DNA from: Pseudobdellovibrionaceae bacterium
GTDB lineage: Bacteria; Bdellovibrionota; Bdellovibrionia; Bdellovibrionales; JAMPXM01
DNA: 6,668 nucleotides
NCBI GenBank assembly: GCA_913774795.1
Contig: CAJYIL010000469.1
Span: forward strand, 1-6,668
Direction: 5' to 3'
Below the pieces are notes generated by a model. The model saw only the letters and a list, made by a program, of their open reading frames with translations. It was not told the DNA's origin and ran no database searches. Shown in pieces: positions 1 through 5,333 of this stretch. Every line of letters starts with the position of its first letter. Within the stretch, counting starts at the first letter, position 1. A program made the position numbers and the translations under genes.

Positions 1-32
1 GAAACTGTGATTTCGATTTTCTCTCTTGCCAT
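1..32 (-). CDS. rplY: Probable 5' end of ribosomal protein L25 (CTC) gene, truncated by window edge
   Basis: Only ten complete codons are visible, reading MAREKIEITV from an ATG at 32-30 on the minus strand. A GGAG Shine-Dalgarno-like element (complement of 42-45) sits nine bases ahead of the ATG. It lies 117 bases downstream of prs on the same strand. The order prs then rplY is common in bacteria, and an N-terminus of this kind, a short charged lead into a beta strand, is typical of L25/CTC proteins, which bind 5S rRNA. The identification rests mainly on gene order. The peptide is too short for a sequence-based assignment, so another gene is possible. Confidence 0.45.
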   Translation of the reverse strand, partial: MAREKIEITV

Positions 33-149
33 GGTCTTCGTCTCCAGTACCCCATCAGGCGGAATTGCCCTACTCAGTACTTCTGTTTATGTCGCTCCGG
101 GCTTCGCCCTTCGCTTTCGTTCGCAGCATGTGCTCACGAATTCTTATTT
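33..149 (-). other. prs-rplY intergenic spacer
   Basis: These 117 bases hold no open gene. The only structures I see are a small GGGC-GAA-GCCC hairpin (99-109) and short CTTCGC/TTTCG micro-repeats (about 102-122). Neither is followed by a T tract on the minus strand, so I do not call a terminator. Co-transcription of the two genes is the simplest reading. Confidence 0.4.
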
Positions 150-1106
150 CTAATCGAACAACGAACTGACGGAGTCATTCCCGTAAATTCGTAAAATCGC
201 CTCCGCCATCAACGGCGCAACCGAGATGATCTCGATCTTGTCGCAAGCCTGCGCTTGGGGGCTTAAAGGAATCGTGTCGGTCACGAGGACTTTAGTGAGC
301 CCGCTATCCGTCAGGCGGCTAATGGCCGGGCCTGAGAACAGCGCGTGGGTTGCAACTGCGAACACTTTGTTTGCCCCATTCTTTAACAAGCTGTCAACGG
401 CCTGAGTCAGGGTCCCGGCCGTATCGATCATATCGTCGACGATGATGGCAGTTTTATCACGCACGTCACCAATCAGGTGGAGGGCTTTGGCTTCGCCCGG
501 CTTACTCCGGCGCTTATCGATGATGGCGATGGGAGCGTCGATGCGCTTGGCGAACGCACGTGTGCGCTCGACACCGCCGGCATCGGGGCTAACCGCCACG
601 AACTCCTCGCCGGACCCATAGGCCTCGCGCCAGGCACGGGCCATCATGGGTGTCCCGAACAAGTGGTCGACCGGGACATCGAAGAAGCCTTGAATTTGGG
701 CGGCATGGAGATCGACCGCGACGACCCGGTCGGCGCCAGCGGTCTGGAGGAGGTCGGCCATGAGCTTCGCGCTGATCGGGGCGCGGGGAGCCACCTTGCG
801 GTCTTGGCGGGCGTAGCCGAAGTAGGGAATGACCGCCGTGACCTCTTTTGCCGAAGCCCGTTTAAGGGCATCGAGCATGATGAAGAGCTCCATGTAGTTT
901 TCTTGCACCGGCGGGCAAGTCGACTGAACGACGAAGACCGAGTCTCCGCGGACACTCTCGTGAATCTCGACCTGGATTTCGCCGTCGGCAAAGCGATTGA
1001 TCTGACAATGGCCGAGCTCGACTCCGGCCGATTTGGCGACTTTGGACGCAAACGTTTGATTCGAGTTCCCAGAGAAAATCTTGAGACCAGGGTCAACGTG
1101 CTGCAT
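150..1106 (-). CDS. prs: Ribose-phosphate pyrophosphokinase (PRPP synthetase)
   Basis: It transfers pyrophosphate from ATP to ribose 5-phosphate in the cytoplasm, making PRPP for purine, pyrimidine, histidine, tryptophan and NAD synthesis. The 318-residue length is normal for the class I enzyme and every hallmark is present: FADGEIQVEI (39-48), PYFGYARQDRK (94-104), VDLHAAQIQGFFDVPVDHLF (131-150), the SPDAGGVERTRAFAKR stretch (173-188), the basic catalytic loop around KRRSKPGEAK (198-207), the PRPP-binding motif VDDMIDTAGT (223-232) and the C-terminal SVAPLMAEAI and SVSSLF. The ATG start places FSGNSN at residues 11-16, a few residues later than in many homologues. Its Shine-Dalgarno match is weak. 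It is read divergently from the STAS gene and probably together with the downstream rplY-like gene, since no T-tract terminator lies between them. Confidence 0.98.
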   Translation of the reverse strand: MQHVDPGLKIFSGNSNQTFASKVAKSAGVELGHCQINRFADGEIQVEIHESVRGDSVFVVQSTCPPVQENYMELFIMLDALKRASAKEVTAVIPYFGYARQDRKVAPRAPISAKLMADLLQTAGADRVVAVDLHAAQIQGFFDVPVDHLFGTPMMARAWREAYGSGEEFVAVSPDAGGVERTRAFAKRIDAPIAIIDKRRSKPGEAKALHLIGDVRDKTAIIVDDMIDTAGTLTQAVDSLLKNGANKVFAVATHALFSGPAISRLTDSGLTKVLVTDTIPLSPQAQACDKIEIISVAPLMAEAILRIYGNDSVSSLFD

Positions 1107-1184
1107 TTCTATTTGCTCGCTTGTTGGGGGTTCCCTCTTGTTATCGACCGACCAGCGAAAAGTCCAGGATTGATGTGAACTGGA

Positions 1185-1214
1185 TTGCGGCTGTCTTTAC
1201 CGCATCTTTAAAAT
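1185..1214 (+). promoter_or_regulatory. Candidate sigma70-type promoter giving a leaderless mRNA
   Basis: TTGCGG (1185-1190) and TAAAAT (1209-1214) are separated by 18 bases. The -10 element matches the TATAAT consensus at five of six positions; the -35 element matches weakly. Six bases (1215-1220) separate the -10 element from the ATG at 1221, so the expected transcription start falls on or next to the start codon. No Shine-Dalgarno sequence precedes that ATG, which agrees with leaderless translation. This is inferred from pattern matching only. Confidence 0.4.
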
Positions 1215-1220
1215 AGACGC

Positions 1221-1715
1221 ATGTCATCGAGTGAGGCAGCAAAAGACTTTCTAGAGCCTATGATCTCGCCAATTGCGGCTGAAGATGCAGCCTGCTTTCC
1301 GAGCGTCACGGCTGTCGCAGCCGTTGCCGCTCCCGTCGCGGCGCCGACTGTCGATATCGACGCCTGGCAGGTGATCCCGGTTCGCGTTCGCCTCGATGCC
1401 GAGACGCATTCTGAGCTCATGATGCAAATCCACGAAGCTCTGGCTGAAGGGTGCAATCGAATCGCGCTCGATCTCACGCAAACGCAGTTCTTTTCACTCG
1501 CGGCCATTCAGCTGTGCATGGGTCTCGCGAAAGATCTCGCGGGAAACGACGGGGCGCTCGCGCTCGTCGCTTGTAACGAGCGCACGAAAAAACACTTCGA
1601 TGTCTACGGATCGCTGAAGCAAATCACGGTCGCACGAAGTCTGGCGGAGTTGGTCTCAACGGGCCGCACATCGTCGGTCGTTATTCGCCCACGCTCTTCT
1701 CAAGCGCCTCGATAA
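1221..1715 (+). CDS. STAS-domain protein (anti-sigma-factor antagonist-like), lacking the phosphoacceptor serine
   Basis: This is a 164-residue protein with no signal peptide. Residues 1-45 are low-complexity and rich in Ala, Val and Pro. Residues 50-146 fit a STAS fold: a beta strand VIPVRVRLD, a helix, the strand IALDL (81-85), then QTQFFSLAAIQL (87-98), a helix, the strand ALALVAC (112-118), and a final helix ending in SLAEL. STAS proteins of the SpoIIAA/RsbV type bind anti-sigma kinases and are switched off by phosphorylation of a serine in a D-S-S-G motif. The aligned residues here are S92-L93-A94-A95, so that switch appears absent. The family also includes MlaB-like and other non-sigma STAS proteins, so the partner is unknown. 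The ATG at 1221 has no Shine-Dalgarno sequence; an in-frame ATG at 1260 is an alternative. The last 11 codons and the stop overlap the end of rdgB on the other strand. Confidence 0.72.
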   Translation: MSSSEAAKDFLEPMISPIAAEDAACFPSVTAVAAVAAPVAAPTVDIDAWQVIPVRVRLDAETHSELMMQIHEALAEGCNRIALDLTQTQFFSLAAIQLCMGLAKDLAGNDGALALVACNERTKKHFDVYGSLKQITVARSLAELVSTGRTSSVVIRPRSSQAPR

Positions 1716-2295
1716 AAGGGGCTGTCGCTTTTGCGCGGTGAGAAATCTTATTTTTGTAAGCGAGCCCAAGCTCACCGAGAGTTTTTTGTTCTCCGGGCGG
1801 AATAAACACGTTGTCATAGCCGAAACCTTGCGTGCCCTTCGCCGCCTTTGCGATTTCGCCTTCAAGCTTGCCCTCGAAAATATGCTCGGTCCCTTGCGGA
1901 TCAAACGCCACGATCGTTGAAACAAACGCCGCTTTGCGATTGGGCATCGGGCGCAGAGTCATCATCTTCAAAAGTTTGGCGACGTTCTCGGCGTCTTGCG
2001 CTTTTGGCCCTGCGTATCTAGCGGAGTGAACACCAGGGAGATTGTTGAGGCCCTCGACTTGAAGACCTGAGTCTTCACCGAACACCCACGTACCTGGCTT
2101 CATCGCCTTCAATGCGCGCGCTTTAATCCGCGCGTTCTCGAGAAACGTTGTTCCGGTTTCGGGCGGAGCCGAGAAAACCGGCAGTTCCCCTTGGTGATGC
2201 AATTGAACGCGCCCATCATTGATGAGTCTGTTCAGGAGCATTTTCATTTCATTGATTTTGCCGTTATTGCCCGAGGCGAACCATACTTCTGTCAT
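1681..2295 (-). CDS. rdgB: XTP/dITP diphosphatase (RdgB/HAM1 family non-canonical purine NTP pyrophosphatase)
   Basis: It hydrolyses XTP, ITP and dITP to monophosphates plus pyrophosphate in the cytoplasm, keeping deaminated purines out of DNA and RNA. From the ATG at 2295 the protein is 204 residues, close to the usual size of about 200. Family motifs are SGNNGK (8-13), TFLENA (50-55), DSGL with the expected catalytic Asp (75-78), PGVHSARYAG (87-96), GFGYDNVF (157-164, where most members have Pro in place of Asn) and ISHRAKA (184-190). The frame also stays open to a GTG at 2337, which would overlap the stop of the upstream gene as GTGA and add 14 residues. I prefer 2295 because that extension precedes the point where the family normally begins, but coupled translation from 2337 cannot be excluded. 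It is last in the amidase-rph cluster; rph-rdgB proximity is common in bacteria. Confidence 0.95.
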   Translation of the reverse strand: MTEVWFASGNNGKINEMKMLLNRLINDGRVQLHHQGELPVFSAPPETGTTFLENARIKARALKAMKPGTWVFGEDSGLQVEGLNNLPGVHSARYAGPKAQDAENVAKLLKMMTLRPMPNRKAAFVSTIVAFDPQGTEHIFEGKLEGEIAKAAKGTQGFGYDNVFIPPGEQKTLGELGLAYKNKISHRAKATAPFIEALEKSVGE

Positions 2296-2333
2296 GACGA
2301 CCACTTTGCTCTGGCCCTCGAGAACCGTCAATC

Positions 2334-3383
2334 TCACAAAGTGGCGAGGCGTTTCGCCAAAACTTCGTAGGCATAGGCACGCGGGTTTGCGACTTCTCGC
2401 ACGAGAGGAACATAAAGTGCGTTTTCATTGAACGTCAGTTTGAGCGCCGGGCGATCAAGCTGCGCCGGATCTTGCGAACGGGTGATGGTCACGGTCTCGA
2501 AGTTTTCCGTGAACATCGAAAGCTGATCGCGCTGCTCCTGCCTAAAAAGCGCAGCCTCGGGCTCAATGACGCGGGCATCGTTAACGAGTTTGTGAAAACG
2601 CAAGATCGCGATTTGCTTGAGGCGCGCATCGTATTCGTCTGATCGGTGAAGTCTCGCATACGCTTTTGAGAGCTGGCTCGACGAAGGAGCAAACCACATT
2701 GCGCGCCCGATCTCGAGCGCCGAAGATGTCTCCCGTAAACGCGCGGAGACCGTGACGTGATAAATCTCGTGGATCACGGTGCCAATGAGACTCGGATAGC
2801 GAAGCATTTTTTTATCGATCGTCAGTCGATCTTTTTCTGCGGCGCCCAGGTCGTAGGAGTCTTTAACGAAGACGCGGACATCGTTTTGAGTAAACCATTT
2901 CGTAATTAAAGTTTTCGTCGCCGGATCGAGTTTTTCGACCGCCTGCCTATTTTGCTCAATGCGTGCAAAACGTTTCGCTTCGCGAGCGAGCGGGATCAGT
3001 TGCTCGAGAAACTCCGCGAGGCTTACGTCGGATTTGAGGGCGCTACGAGGAAGATCGATCGTTGCTCCGACGATCCACGGTGTGAGTCCTCCGATGTCGT
3101 CGTCGCTCCGTCGCAACTCTAGACGCCAACCCTTGTTCAGTTCGACGAGTGCTTTTTGCACGCGTGGGTCAAGCTTGGGGCTCTGGAAGAAGCGAACATA
3201 ATTCTTGGTGAATTGTTGATCTGGTTGGAGCGACGTTTGGCCGCCGGCATCGAAGAGTGAGCTTTGCGTGAAGACATCTGAGCAGAGAGGGGCTTCAGCG
3301 AAGGAGCCTTCACTAAAAAGAGATAGCAACGCACTTAAGGCGATCGGCAAAAGGCAGTGGGCGCGTGTCAAAAACTTCGTCAC
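2334..3383 (-). CDS. Secreted protein of unknown function with an HEIYH zinc-protease-like motif
   Basis: I do not recognise this 349-residue protein. The GTG start is supported by a strong GAGGAG Shine-Dalgarno sequence (complement of 3388-3393) four bases upstream. Residues 1-29 form a Sec signal peptide: charged MTKFLTR, a hydrophobic core LLPIALSALLSLF, and probable cleavage after SFA (27-29). No lipobox is evident, so a periplasmic or secreted soluble protein is likely. HEIYH (205-209) within LIGTVIHEIYHVTV has the form of an HExxH zinc site on a helix. E250, in SDEYDARLKQI 41 residues later, is a plausible third ligand of a gluzincin-type metallopeptidase, with E224 as an alternative. 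Residues 115-165 look helical. It lies between rph and rdgB, 51 bases after rph. Metallopeptidase activity is inference; a non-catalytic zinc-binding or degenerate protein is possible. Confidence 0.85.
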   Translation of the reverse strand: MTKFLTRAHCLLPIALSALLSLFSEGSFAEAPLCSDVFTQSSLFDAGGQTSLQPDQQFTKNYVRFFQSPKLDPRVQKALVELNKGWRLELRRSDDDIGGLTPWIVGATIDLPRSALKSDVSLAEFLEQLIPLAREAKRFARIEQNRQAVEKLDPATKTLITKWFTQNDVRVFVKDSYDLGAAEKDRLTIDKKMLRYPSLIGTVIHEIYHVTVSARLRETSSALEIGRAMWFAPSSSQLSKAYARLHRSDEYDARLKQIAILRFHKLVNDARVIEPEAALFRQEQRDQLSMFTENFETVTITRSQDPAQLDRPALKLTFNENALYVPLVREVANPRAYAYEVLAKRLATL

Positions 3384-3434
3384 TCAGCTCCTCGGTGCGC
3401 TCATTCACGAGCGCTCGAGAAGTGTCAGTGAAAT
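3384..3434 (-). other. Intercistronic spacer with a perfect 6-bp hairpin
   Basis: The spacer between rph and the HEIYH gene holds GCGCTC (3397-3402) and GAGCGC (3409-3414) around a six-base loop, a perfect inverted repeat. No T tract follows on either strand, so it is not a convincing intrinsic terminator. It could stabilise or mark a processing point in the polycistronic mRNA. It lies just ahead of the GAGGAG ribosome-binding site (complement of 3388-3393), so it could also affect initiation on the downstream gene. Confidence 0.45.
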
Positions 3435-4166
3435 TTAGATGCCGAGGGGTTTTAAGATTTCGTGTTGGGCGGCGATGAGTTCACGGCAGCCGTGTTCGGC
3501 AAGCTTCGTCATGGCCTCCATCTCGGCGTGCGAGAAGGGCTCGGACTCGGCGGTACCTTGGATTTCAACGAACTTGCCTTCGCCGGTCATCACGAAGTTC
3601 ATGTCGGTGCCGATGCGCACGTCTTCTTCGTAACAAAGATCGAGAAGCGCTTCGACTTTGCCGTCTTGGTGCGAGAGGCCGACGCTCACCGCAGCGACGG
3701 GTGCTTTCAGCGGAAGAGTCGTGAGAAGGCCTGCGGCCTTAAGTTTGCCAAGCGCAAGCGCGAGGGCGACGTAGCCGCCCGTGATCGCGGCCGTGCGGGT
3801 GCCGCCATCGGCCTGGAGGACATCGCAATCGACGGTAATTTGCTTTTCTCCGAGCGCCTTCAGGTCGACGGCCGCGCGAAGACTGCGCGCGATCAAGCGC
3901 GAGATCTCTTGCGTGCGGCCGGAGTTCGCGGCTTTCTCGCGCTGCATGCGTGTGTGTGTTGAGCGAGGGAGCATGCCGTACTCAGCGGTGATCCAACCTT
4001 TGTCGCTCCCGGCCAGCCACTTCGGAACACTCGTCTCCACACTCGCGGTGCAAAGCACTTTCGTGTTGCCGAACTCGATCATCGCGCTGCCTTCGGCGTA
4101 GCGAGTGACGTTAGGAGTGATCGTAACTTTGCGGAGTTGGTTGGGCGTGCGACCGTCGAATCTCAT
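3435..4166 (-). CDS. rph: Ribonuclease PH (phosphorolytic 3'-5' tRNA exoribonuclease)
   Basis: It removes nucleotides downstream of the tRNA 3' end using phosphate, releasing nucleoside diphosphates. It normally works as a ring-shaped hexamer in the cytoplasm. The 243-residue length matches the family. Diagnostic segments are MRFDGRTPNQLR (1-12), GWITAEYGMLPRSTHTRM (58-74), SGRTQEISRLIARSLRA (82-98), DCDVLQADGGTRTAAITGG (113-131), AAVSVG (158-163), LDLCYEED (175-182) and TDMNFVMTGEGKFVEIQGTA (187-206). R84 and the T123-R124 pair fit the phosphate-binding positions, and D182 and D188 fit the conserved acidic active-site residues. Nothing is missing. Its ATG overlaps the amidase stop as ATGA (4163-4166), which suggests coupled translation from one transcript. 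Confidence 0.98.
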   Translation of the reverse strand: MRFDGRTPNQLRKVTITPNVTRYAEGSAMIEFGNTKVLCTASVETSVPKWLAGSDKGWITAEYGMLPRSTHTRMQREKAANSGRTQEISRLIARSLRAAVDLKALGEKQITVDCDVLQADGGTRTAAITGGYVALALALGKLKAAGLLTTLPLKAPVAAVSVGLSHQDGKVEALLDLCYEEDVRIGTDMNFVMTGEGKFVEIQGTAESEPFSHAEMEAMTKLAEHGCRELIAAQHEILKPLGI

Positions 4167-4942
4167 GGCGCCGAATGTAGGGCGCGCTCCGGATCTTTGT
4201 CACTCGTTTCTTTGAATTTCACGAGTCCATCGTAGAGGCTCTTGGCGAGCGACGCTTGGTAGGCGCTCTCGTTCAATTTCGCGGCTTCAGCCGGGTTACT
4301 TAAAAAGCCGAGCTCGCACAGAACGCTCGGAATCGCGACTTGAGAGACGACACGAAACGGCGCCTGGCGAATCGAGCGGCTTGCGACTTTCTTGCCGTTG
4401 GCGACGGCCCAATTCTCGAACAAAACTTTTGAGAGATCGCCGCTCGATTTGATGCGGTGATTACGACCCAGATCTTCGAGGATGACTCGCACGTCGTTCT
4501 CGCTCGAGAGTTTTTCGTTGGCCGCATGTATATCGTCTTCTTCGTCGTTCTCGCGACTGGCTAAGAACAACATGTCTTCGTCCGCGGGCAGTTGATTCTG
4601 GAAATAAAATTCTTGGCCGTGGACGCGCGGGTCGTTGTTCGTGTTTAGATGAATGCTCAAAAGCACGTCGGCTTTAACGTCCTTGGCAATTTGCGTGCGT
4701 TGATCGAGCGGGATTTTACGATCGGTCTCGCGCGTGAGTGTGACTTCAAAGCGGTCATCTTTGCGCAAAAACTCCGCGAGATTTTTCGCAACCTTTAAAG
4801 CGATCACGGATTCTTTCAACGACCCTCTCACGGCGCCCGAGTCCGATCCACCGTGACCGGGATCTACGAGAATGTGCAGCGGACTTGCGTGTAACGTGAA
4901 CGTGAACGCGATCATGAACGCGAACGTCAAAACCTGTTTCAT
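4163..4942 (-). CDS. N-acetylmuramoyl-L-alanine amidase, Amidase_3 (AmiA/B/C-type), periplasmic
   Basis: It cleaves the bond between N-acetylmuramic acid and the stem peptide of peptidoglycan; in this family that usually serves daughter-cell separation or wall remodelling. Residues 1-19 are a signal peptide with likely cleavage after LHA. The zinc and catalytic set is complete: H30 in VDPGHGGSDSGA, E44 in SLKES, H98 in LLSIHLNTN and E210 in LCELGFLSN. Residues 120-168 (from ADEDMLFLASREND through LEDLGRNHRIKS) correspond to the helical insert that blocks the active site in AmiB/AmiC enzymes until a LytM partner binds, so control of this kind is plausible but inferred. At 259 residues there is no N-terminal AMIN domain and no SPOR or LysM tail. 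The ATG at 4942 has only a weak Shine-Dalgarno sequence. It is the first gene of the minus-strand cluster and lies 24 bases after a terminator-like hairpin. Confidence 0.96.
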   Translation of the reverse strand: MKQVLTFAFMIAFTFTLHASPLHILVDPGHGGSDSGAVRGSLKESVIALKVAKNLAEFLRKDDRFEVTLTRETDRKIPLDQRTQIAKDVKADVLLSIHLNTNNDPRVHGQEFYFQNQLPADEDMLFLASRENDEEDDIHAANEKLSSENDVRVILEDLGRNHRIKSSGDLSKVLFENWAVANGKKVASRSIRQAPFRVVSQVAIPSVLCELGFLSNPAEAAKLNESAYQASLAKSLYDGLVKFKETSDKDPERALHSAP

Positions 4943-4966
4943 CGTTTCATTTTAGCAGTGGAGAAG

Positions 4967-5009
4967 AAAAAAAAGGCGGCCAGGTTTGAACGGGGGGGAC
5001 CTGACCGCC
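4967..5009 (-). terminator. Rho-independent terminator / attenuator in the leader of the amidase-rph cluster
   Basis: Read on the minus strand, GGCGGTCAGGT (5009-4999) pairs along its full 11 bases with ACCTGGCCGCC (4985-4975): ten Watson-Crick pairs and one G-U pair, around a 13-base loop. Eight T follow at once (4974-4967). On the plus strand the G-U pair becomes a C-A mismatch and no T tract follows, so the signal belongs to the minus strand. It ends 24 bases before the amidase ATG. No credible protein gene lies upstream on this strand before the divergent plus-strand gene at 5334. It should therefore act as an attenuator of the cluster or end a separate short RNA. Confidence 0.82.
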
Positions 5010-5204
5010 GAGGGGGGGTGCCTTTCCTTAGAGCAAGGGTGGGGCCAGATCTTTGGCCTGGCGATCTCGCATTAAACGCGTCTCTGCGTGAGAACGGTGA
5101 CGTGTTCGGTCACTTGCGCGCGCTCTTCGGCGTCACTCTCCGGTTCGTCTTGTTTTTAGACGTTTGAACGTGGGCTCCGTTTCTCAGCGGAAATAGGTGT
5201 CGAA

Positions 5205-5223
5205 CTGTCGTGAAATTTGACAG
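5205..5223. repeat. Inverted repeat CTGTC-N9-GACAG overlapping the -35 element
   Basis: CTGTC (5205-5209) and GACAG (5219-5223) form a short inverted repeat whose right arm overlaps the TTGACA element at 5217-5222. It sits where a repressor or activator could act on transcription of the coiled-coil gene. The arms are only five bases, so chance is possible. Confidence 0.3.
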
Positions 5224-5246
5224 CGATAACTTCGACGATCTGTGAA
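5217..5246 (+). promoter_or_regulatory. Candidate sigma70-type promoter for the coiled-coil gene and folC
   Basis: TTGACA (5217-5222) is a perfect -35 consensus. Eighteen bases later TGTGAA (5241-5246) is a weak -10 match (three of six), giving an expected start near 5253 and an untranslated leader of about 80 bases. No other convincing promoter lies between here and the ATG at 5334. The weak -10 could mean that an activator is needed. Confidence 0.4.
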
Positions 5247-5261
5247 GTTTAGCTCCGGCGC

Positions 5262-5286
5262 GACTTAAGTCCTCAAGTCTTAAGAC
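5262..5286. repeat. Twin 10-base palindromes with CTTAAG cores
   Basis: GACTTAAGTC (5262-5271) and GTCTTAAGAC (5277-5286) are each perfect palindromes separated by CTCAA. Both contain CTTAAG, with the outer triplets exchanged (GAC..GTC against GTC..GAC). In RNA, GACTT (5262-5266) could also pair with AAGTC (5275-5279). The element lies just downstream of the predicted transcription start and 47 bases before the ATG, so it could be a paired operator or a structured leader. Confidence 0.5.
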
Positions 5287-5333
5287 CATTCCAGCCGAAA
5301 GGTGAGTTGAGGCATCAAAAGGGGACTCCACTC

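Larger units (their letters stand above)
4943..5333. other. Divergent intergenic region (391 bases)
   Basis: This is the only gene-free stretch over 300 bases. From left to right it holds the amidase start region, the minus-strand terminator (4967-5009), two G7 runs plus shorter G runs (4992-5044), a GGCCA/TGGCC hairpin (5043-5058), an ATTAAA that reads TTTAAT as a possible minus-strand -10 element (5071-5076), a plus-strand promoter candidate (5217-5246), twin palindromes (5262-5286) and the ribosome-binding site of the coiled-coil gene (5319-5324). Short open frames on both strands here lack ribosome-binding sites and protein-like composition. Confidence 0.6.

Noticed and set aside
99..109. 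GGGC-GAA-GCCC as a prs terminator
   Set aside because: A four-bp stem with no following T tract on the minus strand is too weak to call.
477..1178. 233-residue open frame on the plus strand opposite prs
   Set aside because: It lies almost wholly antisense to the clearly real prs gene, has no ribosome-binding site, and its composition reflects the codon pattern of prs read backwards.
3462..3962. 166-residue open frame on the plus strand opposite rph
   Set aside because: It is antisense to intact rph; the open frame follows from the GC-rich codon bias of rph, and no start signals are visible.
4975..5009. GGTCAGGTCC on the minus strand resembles the conserved 4.5S/SRP RNA motif
   Set aside because: The GGAA apical loop and GGAAGCAGC partner strand are absent; the arm instead pairs perfectly with a terminator arm followed by T8.
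5064..5150. Resemblance to a glycine riboswitch on the minus strand (GGAGAG, CGCCGAAG and a TCTCA-CGCA segment in order)
   Set aside because: Only three bases separate GGAGAG from CGCCGAAG, leaving no room for the P2 hairpin, and the TCTCAGGCAAAAGGAC core is too degenerate. Likely chance.
4958..5167. 69-codon plus-strand frame through the G tracts
   Set aside because: It translates A-rich and G-homopolymer sequence antisense to the terminator, with no ribosome-binding site or recognisable protein character.
5110..5331. 73-codon minus-strand frame (GTG start) upstream of the terminator
   Set aside because: It has no Shine-Dalgarno sequence, a Ser/Arg-rich non-protein-like composition, and overlaps the promoter region of the divergent gene. 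It ends about 100 bases before the terminator, so it does not explain that terminator well.
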